Shown here piece by piece: positions 46,880 to 64,000 of a stretch of DNA of 64,000 nt (its first letter is position 1; each line of letters starts with the position of its first letter). Location: positions 20,075,990 through 20,139,989 of the forward strand of contig NC_132899.1 in assembly GCF_030463535.1 (NCBI RefSeq). The letters are read 5' to 3'. The notes under the pieces were generated by a model. That model worked only from the letters and a program-made list of their open reading frames with translations. It did not search any database and was not told where the DNA came from. The stretch comes from Salminus brasiliensis (taxonomy: Eukaryota; Chordata; Actinopteri; Characiformes; Bryconidae). The position numbers and the translations under genes are program-made.

Positions 46880-48020
46880 GTGTGGATATGTATAACTAAC
46901 CTGCACATAGTCTTTTATCTAGTCTGTAGAGTTGTGTAAAGAGGCAAGGCCTCAGACAAACAGCCTTAACTGCCTTGAGACATCATCTAGGTTCACCTGT
47001 ATTGAGACTGTTTCTGTACCCTGAATTAAATCTAAACTTAGAAAAACTAAAACTGCCTGTCTTAATAACTTTATTAATATGAAACTAATCATATGTACAT
47101 TGTGATAGCACCACCTCGGACACCAGTATTATATCACTTCATTTAAAATGAAATTAGTGATGATAATTTTATATATTATGTCTCACTGAAACACGGTTGT
47201 TTATCAAGGGTTTTAACCAAACCTTGCCAATAACAATTAGAATGGATACTGAATGAATTCAACAGCATTCATTAGCACAAGCAAGAGTAAATATGTCCCA
47301 CTGTTCAGCCCTGTTCATCCAGTTCAGTTCTCTCATTTAATTGTCCACCTTGTTAAAAAATGACACATGAGAAGAGTTTTTCAGTTGGAGTTAACATGTT
47401 TAAACTGGATGGAGTGGAAACTCTGGTAAGTGTGTTTGGTTGAGGTATTGGTGTATTTAGGAAAGGGCAGTAACCTCAGCCACTGATTACAACATGACCA
47501 GAGGCCTTGACGTATTAACGGCATTAACAAATGCGGAAGTGTGATAATAGTCTTCACCTGCCATACCTTGTCAAAATGATTTACATGTTACCTGATTTTT
47601 GTGCATCATCCTGCTGCCTGATACATTCCATGCCTTGCCGTGCCACTATATGGAGATACATAACATAATCAATGTCATTCACTTCAGTGGTTTTAATTTG
47701 ATGGCTGCAGTAAAAAAAAATATTAGCAAATGAGTTAGCACAGTTATAAGCAGTTTGATTTTACACTGATATAAATGTGGCTGAATGTTTCAATAAAAAT
47801 CAAACGTGCAACTGGGCTGATTTGCACAAGAACAGCTCCTGGCCTTTCTCTGCTTTGTATTTTAAAGGTCTAAATGTAGTCAAAGCATTTTTACCTGTTG
47901 GAAACTAGCAACTGAGCAATGTGAATGCAACAAAGCCTCCAACATAATAGTAACTGTATATCAATCGTTTAACATATCACTTCTCACAGGTTTTCCATGT
48001 AAAGCCCAGGGAGCTCTGCA
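46880..48020. other. Intergenic sequence without recognised features
   Basis: This is AT-rich sequence between the transposon remnant and the tRNA gene. No coding frame, repeat family or RNA gene was recognised. Confidence 0.5.
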
Positions 48021-48028
48021 GATGATGG

Positions 48029-48032
48029 AAAA
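48029..48032 (-). terminator. RNA polymerase III terminator of tRNA-Gln
   Basis: A TTTT run on the minus strand starts four bases beyond the 3' end of the tRNA. This is the usual Pol III stop signal. Confidence 0.7.
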
Positions 48033-48036
48033 GGGA

Positions 48037-48108
48037 AGGTTCCACCGAGATTTGAACTCGGATCGCTGGATTCAGAGTCCAGAGTGCTAACCATTACACC
48101 ATGGAACC
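48037..48108 (-). tRNA. tRNA-Gln (anticodon CTG)
   Basis: The 72-nt minus-strand sequence begins GGTTCCATGGTGTAATGGTT (acceptor strand and A box). It has the anticodon loop ACTCTGAAT (anticodon CTG), a B box with GAGTTCAAATC, and ends GGTGGAACCT, so the acceptor stem pairs perfectly. It matches the vertebrate tRNA-Gln(CTG) consensus as I remember it. No intron is present. The 3' CCA is not encoded, as usual in eukaryotes. Confidence 0.97.
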
Positions 48109-48379
48109 GCCGTGATGGCGCATTCACAGGGTTGTGTATTTATCTTAACAACCTGATGACTTGTTGCCGAAGAAAACTGTTTTTGGCAACATTACATGAT
48201 AGATCTAAGTTTAGGGATGTACAAAAATGTTCTATAAATAAATATGTGTAACTACAGAGGTGTGAAGAACTGCTAAACATTCAGCTAGGCTCGTATATCT
48301 TTCTCCACCGGATGGCAGTAGCTAGCTAGCTTAGCTAACACGCTTGTCAGCGTTCAGTACATAAACCACAAAGAAGCGG

Positions 48380-49011
48380 GGGAAGCCCTAGGAGGGAGAA
48401 GTGTGGCTGAATGTGAGTTCTGTTTTGGGGAGAAAAATAGGTGATGTGTAAAACACTGCAGTATGGGTTTGATTTTGGACGCGTTTACTGCTTTGTAGCA
48501 CCCGGGCGGACCGCTTTGATATCAGGATACTGAGCGGCTGAGGTAGTCAGCTAGTTACTTAGCTGGCTTAATTCAGAGAGTTGAATTCACTGAGCTGTTG
48601 TTTATATATTTACACAGCATGTTGTTTAGCCAAACAAGTTGCAGGGATTGTTTAGATCCCACAATAGTGGTTTAGATTCACATGTGATCCCACACTTAAT
48701 TAGATGTTAGTATAGCTGTTGTAAAAGGCACAGTAGACCAGCATCACCTAAACAGCCTGTTCTTCTGGAGATCAGCTAATATGTCTACCTCTTTATACAG
48801 CATGTTGTTCTCATTACAGTGTCATGTATGTAAAGTAAACAGTGATAAAGATGTTATTGTAATGTTTAATGTTTATTTTTATACTGACTTAGTACTAACT
48901 AATAATAAACACTGTGCACCCTGTGTTGTAGAGGACCTGCTGCAATCTGTTGGCACTGATGATCTTGACCTAATCTATCCAACCGGTTAAAAACAACGAG
49001 GGAGGAAAGAA
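48380..49011 (+). promoter_or_regulatory. l3mbtl2 promoter and 5' untranslated region (approximate)
   Basis: There is a CG-containing stretch around 48480-48540. A splice-acceptor-like TTGTAG ends at 48931, about 80 bp before the start codon, so an upstream untranslated exon is plausible. The frame before the ATG at 49012 is closed by a TAA at 48988, so translation cannot begin further upstream in that exon. Confidence 0.35.
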
Positions 49012-58083
<9,072 letters not shown>

Positions 58084-58575
58084 AACACTGGACTCCAACT
58101 TGTTTGGAATCACCGCTAAATCACACCAGAATCACTGGAGCTGACAATTCTGAACAGCAAAAAGAAAACTTTATGCATTATGGATTTGTATATTGTTTAT
58201 TTCTTCTTTTTGTACTCTCTTTCTCACACAGACTACTTAAATCATGTACAGTATTAAAATGTGGTAAATTTTTTTTCTTCCCCCAATCAAGCTGAACTGA
58301 AGTGCAGTAAGATACATAGAAAATAATACATGGCTTCAAACAAGAAGGAAAATGAATGCTATAGAAAAGTATCACGTGCTTAAATATAATAAAAATATAA
58401 CACTACTCTTTTCTGTTCAGTCCAGGAAGTTGTTTCTGATGCCCAATACTTTCTGTTATGAAGCATGGAAAGTCTTATGTCGATACAGGGGCATGTTTTC
58501 TGCAGGAGTCAGAAACAGCTTTAAATGCTTTAGTTTCTGCCCTAATAACACACCTCTGGTGTACATGGTGCTGGA
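58084..58575. other. Convergent 3' ends of l3mbtl2 and chadl
   Basis: Only 492 bp separate the two stop codons, so the 3' untranslated regions must share this gap or overlap. An ATTAAA near 58252 is a candidate signal for l3mbtl2. No separate gene was found. Confidence 0.55.
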
Positions 58576-61500
58576 CTACACTGACTTGCGTTTCATAGCA
58601 GTGGATTTCTGCACTGAGCGAGCTTTTACATTCTTATGTGGTTTAGGTTTCGCTTTAGCTACTTTCATGACCTTTGGAGCACCAATAAGGGCGGGTTTGG
58701 ATTTTGTGGCCTTCGGGGCTTTTGAGGTCTTGGGTGTCTGTGTAGGAGGAGACCTCTCTCCAGGACAGCTTTTGAAGACGTAAACATCCTTAACTCTCTG
58801 GCCCCGGAGCTCGGGTGGGTAAGCACAGGTGGCTCTGACCTTCAGGTTCACGCGTTCTATCCACCTGTAGATGTAAAGCAAAGATTTTAAACTTTTTAAA
58901 ATGTGAACATGCTTTGTGTATCCATTTTGACTGATAACACAGCCGTTAAATGACAGAACCTGATCTTGATCTAAAAAATATGCTGCAGTATTGCATTTGT
59001 CCCAAAATAGTATTCTACAAATGAACAGCATACAGTGGTGCTTGAAAGGTGGTGGCTGTTCAATATTTCTGCATAATTTCGAATACAGATAAATAAATAA
59101 TAATGAATGAATAAATCAAGTGCAGTAGGAGTGTGTATCAGTAGACATGATACTGAATAAACATGCATTTATTGGTATTTTATCAAATGGAGAATCTTAT
59201 CAAAAATATTAGACCTATTCAATCATTTATTTAGTGAGGGAAATAATCCAATATTACGTATCTGGATGGCAAAAGTGAGAACCTTTTGCTTTCTGTATCT
59301 GGTGTGACCCTTGAGCAGCAATAACTGTAACTAAATGTACAGTCTAGGTAAAAGAACAGTGATTTTACCTTTAAATATGAGGCACTACATCCTCTTAAAC
59401 AAGACTAATTATGCTCTTATGTAATGACAATACTGATGTTTATTACAAAAATACTTTGGGAATGAAGACTGACGCCATACATTGCTTTATTGCAAGGGTG
59501 AAAATTAGCCTTACTTGCGCAGAGGGAGGAGTGGGCAGTCACACAGTAATGGATTCTCTGCTAGGTTAATGGCTTCAAGCCCAGTGAGTTGACTCAAGTC
59601 AGGAACATCCTCAAGCTGGTTTCCTTCCATGAAAAGGCTCCTCAGGCCAGACCGAAGACCAGCAAGTGAATCTTTGGACATCTGCAGATGGAAGAAGGTT
59701 ACACATTGTATAAAAGTGTATTCTGAGTAAATGTAAACATTGTTCTACAGCAGCTCAAATGTAGCTCTAACAGGACTGTGCACTCAGTTTACAATACTGG
59801 GAAATCACACCTTTCAAAACAAATGAAGCCTACTGCTGCCTGCAGTTCTTCTCAAATCAGCAAATTGGAGATGAGATGTGGACGTTAAGAGTTTTCACAC
59901 ATATCATTATATTCCAGTACATCATATTCCTATTAAACAGTAAATAATACACATTACACAGTGTGCATTATAATGGGTCTAATCTCACCTTCTCTAAACC
60001 CATGTTATCAAGATACAGATGTCTCAGAGAGCTTGCGACTGGCAAAAAAGCTTCTGCTCCAATCCAACGAATAGAATTGAATGACAGGCGAAGCTCTGCC
60101 AAGCTACTGGTCTTCAAAAGGGCATCACTGGGCACCTCCTTAAGTTTGTTGCTGCCTAAGTGCAGTGTGTCAAGGTCAGGAGCTGGGTCAAAGGCCCTGG
60201 GACTGATGTAGGTAATAGTGTTTGAGGTGAGAAACAGACCCCTAAGTTTCTCAGCACCCGTCAGGATCCCTGCCTCAAGCTTAGCGATGGCATTGTTTTC
60301 CAAATGGAGAGCCAGTAAGCCGGGCAGCAACTTGAAGGCACCTTTGGGGAACTGGGTGAAGCGATTCTTCTCTAAATGAAGGTATGTGAGCTGGGGGAGT
60401 CCCTTGAAAGCATCTGGGCTTAGCGATGTGAGGTCATTTTCTGACAGGTAGAGGTAGACCAGGCCCTTCATACCACTGAAGGCACCGTCTTCCACCTCGT
60501 GAATCTTGCAGCGCTGCAGGTGAAGTGAAACTACCTCTGGCACACCTGGGAAACTGTTTGCAGGGATGTAGTGGAAGTGGTTGCCACGCAAGTCCAGCAA
60601 ACGGGTGTCTGGAGAGAAGCCTCGAGGAACTTTTGTGTGGCCCCTGTTCTCACAGGATGAGTGATGGTTCTCAGCCTAGGGTGAAAATGTTAATATTGCA
60701 TTAAACAGAGATTCAATGGGGAAAAGGTATTTACTAGTGATAGTAAAGTGATAGTAATAGTGAATAATAAAATCTCATATTGTATCACAGCATATTTTAT
60801 TGCTGTCTCATCAATAACATATAAACACATGGATAGGACATAAGACAGACATTAGACAATATAAATATATTGTTTTTAATTAAAGAACTTTACTTAAAGC
60901 AGCATTATCTGATTTTCTGCTACTGGGAAATTTACATTTACATGAATGTAATTCACTTTTAAATAATTTTCCTTTGATACAAATCATGTCTTTTTTTCTG
61001 ATACTGCTCTCATACTCCTCTTTTACAAAAACATTGAGTTTTGTGAATTGTTACACCCCTAAAACTTGCATGCGTTTCAATATCTAAACATGAATGCATG
61101 TTATATTTTATAAGCTACAATTTGCATCTCTGGCAGGGCACATTTGATACCAATGTGATATCAAAACTGAACAATTCTCTGCAAAAAGCTGACGTGGTGG
61201 TGGCCTGCTGGCCTGGTGGCCTGATATTGTGTGTATTGCACTGGTTTGAGTGGATCAGAGACGGCAGTGCTACTGTGTGTCCACTCACTGTCACTTTAGA
61301 CACTCCTACCTCAATGTAAAGTCAGAGACAGAAGCTCATCTGCTGCTGCACAGTTTGAGTTGGTCATCCTCTAATTCTTCATCAATGGTCACAGAATGCT
61401 GCTCACAAGACGCTGTTGGCTAGATATTTCTGGTGGACTGTTCTCAGTCCAGCAATGACTCTGAGGTGGCCGAAAACACTTGTCCACCCATACCACTGAT

Positions 61501-63352
61501 GCAACTCACAATAATACACCACCACCACTTTAGTGTCACTGCAATACAAACCCACCAAAAAACTACCTGTTCTGTGGAGGTTCTGTGGGGTCCTGACCAT
61601 TGAAGAACAGGGTGAAATGAGGCTAACAAAGTATGTAAAGACACAGATGGACATGACAAACGACAAATTCCTCTAGCATGCAAGTGTAGTTGGTCAATAA
61701 GGTGATTCTGATTCTCGCTCACCTCACAGACACAGTTGGCTGGACACTGGACTTTGTCAGGAGGTGGCGTTGTGGGCAGTGCTGGAAGTCTCCTCAGCTC
61801 CTCCAGCTCAGCTTTCAGCATGGCCTCTTGGCTCTGGCAGCGCAAATCAGCAGGCTGTACTGCCTCCAGGTTCTCCTCTGAAAGGTGTGGCGGACCTCTG
61901 CAAGCTCCCCCCAAGCGCACACGCTCCCGGATTGCCCACTCTCGCAGTGGACGCAAGTAACAGCTGCAGTAGATGGGGTTGCCTGCCAGGTTGAGGCGAG
62001 TAAGTTTGGGTGAGCCAGGAGCAAAAGGCTGCAAGACACGTAGCTGGTTGTGACTGAGGTCCAGGTGGCTGAGACGAGGAGAAAGCAAAACAGCCATGTT
62101 GGAGAAATCCTGCAGGGAGTTGTGATCCAGAAACAGGTGTGTGAGCTTGGCCATGGAAACTGCCTCCTCTCCAAGATAGGTCATGGGATTGTAGCTCAAG
62201 TCCAGGCGAGTCACTTCAGGCAACCTACGGAGAAGAAAGGAAAAATGAAGGTGTGTCATCAAATCAAACCAGGTATTATCTGCACAGCAGTGACACCAAC
62301 ATGATAGTGGCATGCTAGTGGATATTGCCCTGGTACAAAAGCACCAGGCACAGCAGCGTAGGTATTTGATAAACTGGCAACTCTGGGAATAATGGGCATG
62401 ATCTCACCTGGTCATCGTTTCAGTGGGGAAAAACTGCACCTCGTTGTTATCAAGGCTGAGACGGGTAAGTGTGAAGAGGCCTGCAAAAGCTTCAATGTCA
62501 AGGTAATTGAGAGAGTTGTGACTGAGCCGTAACCATTTGATGTTCTGCAGGCCCTGAAAGGCCATGTTCGGTATATATACTAGTTGGTTGTGGGTGAGAG
62601 AGAGAAGGTTAAGAAAGCCCAGCTGTGAGAAAGCTCCAGGCTGGATCTCTTCTATTCTGTTGTGGTCGAGGAGCAGCTGCTTCAGAGAGGAAAGCCCATC
62701 AAACGACTCCTGTGATCAAGATAAAGTGGAGCAAGGAGCATTATAATAGGAGCCAATATGCACAGAGCAACAGCCCTAATGCAACATGGGACAGAATGGG
62801 GCACAGGCTAACACATTTTAGATTTTGCTGAAGACGTCTGTTAGCTGGTGCAGTGGAGGTGGGGACCTGGCGCTTTCTTCATAGCACCTCGGCCTCCTGG
62901 CTATGAAAGTGTTGGCAGCAGTTTGAAAAGAGGCGATGGCTGGCTTTGTATGTATTGGAGGAGACATTGGTTACGTCTTTACCCTCCTAGTGTCGGGAGC
63001 ATTGTTAGTGCTACAAACGGGTGGGCAGATCAGCTTGCTATGGGTGATCTACTAAATTCTGTTAACTACATACATTTTATTCTGCACTGTACCCCACCCT
63101 CCTCTAGTCCTTATGAAAAACAAATCAGATCTTGTGCATGAATAAGGCTTGTCTCACCTGGTAGAGGATCTCAATATTGTTGTAGGCCAAGTTGAGGAAA
63201 ACCAAGCGGCCAAGGCTGCGGAACGCTCCTTCTCTCACTTTAAGGATTTTACTGCGTTGGAGGGACAAGTGGGTGAGGTAAGGTGTATGCAAGAATGCTC
63301 CTGTAGGAAGCTCCAGTAGGTTATTACCTCTCAAGTCCAACTTGACTGTGAT
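58576..63352 (-). CDS. chadl: Chondroadherin-like LRR protein CHADL, 3' part (6 exons in window)
   Basis: Exons in transcript order are 63158-63352, 62408-62709, 61723-62224, 59989-60675, 59515-59681 and 58576-58864, in phase for 713 aa. The signal peptide, first LRR cap and first repeat(s) lie beyond the right edge or were not found. CHADL is a secreted small leucine-rich-repeat protein of cartilage matrix that restrains collagen fibril formation. There are two LRR blocks. The first ends in a cysteine cap (NPIYCSCYLRPLREWAIRER). A new N-cap, CPANCVCEAENHHSSCENRG, opens the second. That block runs through LDLRGNHFHYIPANSFPG-type repeats to a second cap, NPLLCDCPLLPLRKWIERV. The last exon ends in a Lys/Pro/Ala-rich basic tail. 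Plain chondroadherin has one block only, so CHADL is the better match. Confidence 0.93.
61120..61680. repeat. Interspersed repeat in a chadl intron
   Basis: Phrases such as TTGAGTGGATCAGAGACGGC and GGGGTCCTGACCATTGAAGA, then ACAGGGTGAAATGAGGCTAA, recur in many teleost genomes as I remember them. A short related piece (CAGCAGTGACACCAACATGA) lies at about 62282-62310. The family is unclassified here. Open frames extending from the chadl exon into it are not coding. Confidence 0.4.
62838..63060 (+). repeat. SINE fragment, same family as 6700-7125
   Basis: Shared phrases with the 6.7 kb copy include GCAGTTTGAAAAGAGGCGAT, GGAGGAGACAT and ACCCTCCTAGTGTCGGGAGC. It lies in a chadl intron, lacks the tRNA head and is diverged. 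Confidence 0.6.
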
Positions 63353-64000
63353 CTGGGTAGATGGCAGAGGTGTAAAAAGTACAGATTTTAAACAATACTT
63401 TATATTTAAGTGACTGGTGCTGTGGTCAATGTTACTTCGTTAACATAATGGACATATGGAGGCAGAAATATATTGAGTGATTTTATATATGAAGCAAAAT
63501 CACATGAAGGTAAAAAGTAGATGTTTTAAGAGAACATTAAAAGTTTGCTTTTCTTGATGGAGTGTGATGAGGTGGTGTGAAATTTACGGTTTGGTGGGCA
63601 AAGGTCTTCACATAAAATTAAATTAGCATAATTGTGGACAGTTTGTGGACTGCTGATCTTAATCTTAGCTAAATTATTAATAAATACACTGGAATTCAAC
63701 GGACAGAGATGTAAATCTCATTACCGTTGACACATGCAAGGAATATTTTTAAGGTCTACATGAAGTAAAACGTATGTTTTTCATCCAGGAAATAGTAATT
63801 CACTATACTGGTGGACCAGCGTGGTCAGACTCATGCTGACAGACCAGCTAATCTATCAAATTCAATCAAAATCATACCCTATACTGTTAAAAAACTAAAC
63901 AGGTCAACCACTTTAACCAGTTTGAGTTGGACAGGCTGTTTTTTCCCCTTCTGCAGGGATGAGGTACAACTACTCTAGTATCTTCCACACCTGTATACAG
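63353..64000. other. chadl intron or 5' region at window edge
   Basis: This sequence lies upstream (in gene sense) of the first chadl exon seen. No LRR-encoding exon or signal peptide was recognised, so the remaining 5' exon(s) probably lie beyond 64000. Confidence 0.45.

Noticed and set aside
61444-61720. Extension of the chadl LRR exon downstream of 61723 in the same frame
   Set aside because: A good splice donor (GAG|GTGAGC) at 61723 joins to the next LRR N-cap exon at 60675, and the extension reads into an interspersed repeat.

Overview
This is a 64 kb window of vertebrate nuclear DNA. Large introns, GT-AG splicing, abundant CA/TA microsatellites, Tc1-like and hAT elements and tRNA-derived SINEs point to a teleost fish. 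The SINE and Tc1 families suggest an otophysan such as a characin or catfish, but the species cannot be fixed from sequence alone. All five protein-coding genes were recognised by comparison with remembered human proteins, and their exons were assembled by hand from splice sites and reading phase. The gene set corresponds to human 22q13 genes.

Layout, left to right: (1) josd1 (+), a Josephin deubiquitinase, four coding exons, 1327-5650. (2) A repeat-dense intergenic stretch, about 7.9-11.5 kb, with an internally deleted Tc1 element, a small non-autonomous element and a 2.6 kb tandem array into which a SINE has jumped. (3) cbx7 (+), a Polycomb chromobox protein, six exons, 12108-16413. (4) ep300 (-), the p300 lysine acetyltransferase, 31 coding exons from 38819 down to 20419, predicted 2661 aa, convergent with cbx7. 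(5) A gene-poor stretch, 39-48 kb, filled with tandem repeats and decayed DNA transposons and ending in a tRNA-Gln(CTG) gene (-). (6) l3mbtl2 (+), a four-MBT-repeat Polycomb-type protein, 17 coding exons, 49012-58083. (7) chadl (-), a chondroadherin-like leucine-rich-repeat matrix protein, whose 3' six coding exons lie at 58576-63352 and whose 5' end is outside the window.

Three consecutive genes act on chromatin. CBX7 reads H3K27me3 in canonical PRC1, p300 acetylates H3K27, and L3MBTL2 belongs to the PRC1.6 repressor. JOSD1 (ubiquitin removal) and CHADL (cartilage matrix) are functionally unrelated neighbours.

The most notable observation is that the first coding exon of l3mbtl2 encodes a complete THAP-type C2CH zinc finger, joined in frame to the acidic, FCS zinc-finger and MBT exons. 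The human protein as I remember it has no THAP domain, so this fish locus appears to encode a THAP-FCS-4xMBT protein with its own DNA-binding module. Transcript evidence is needed to confirm the join.
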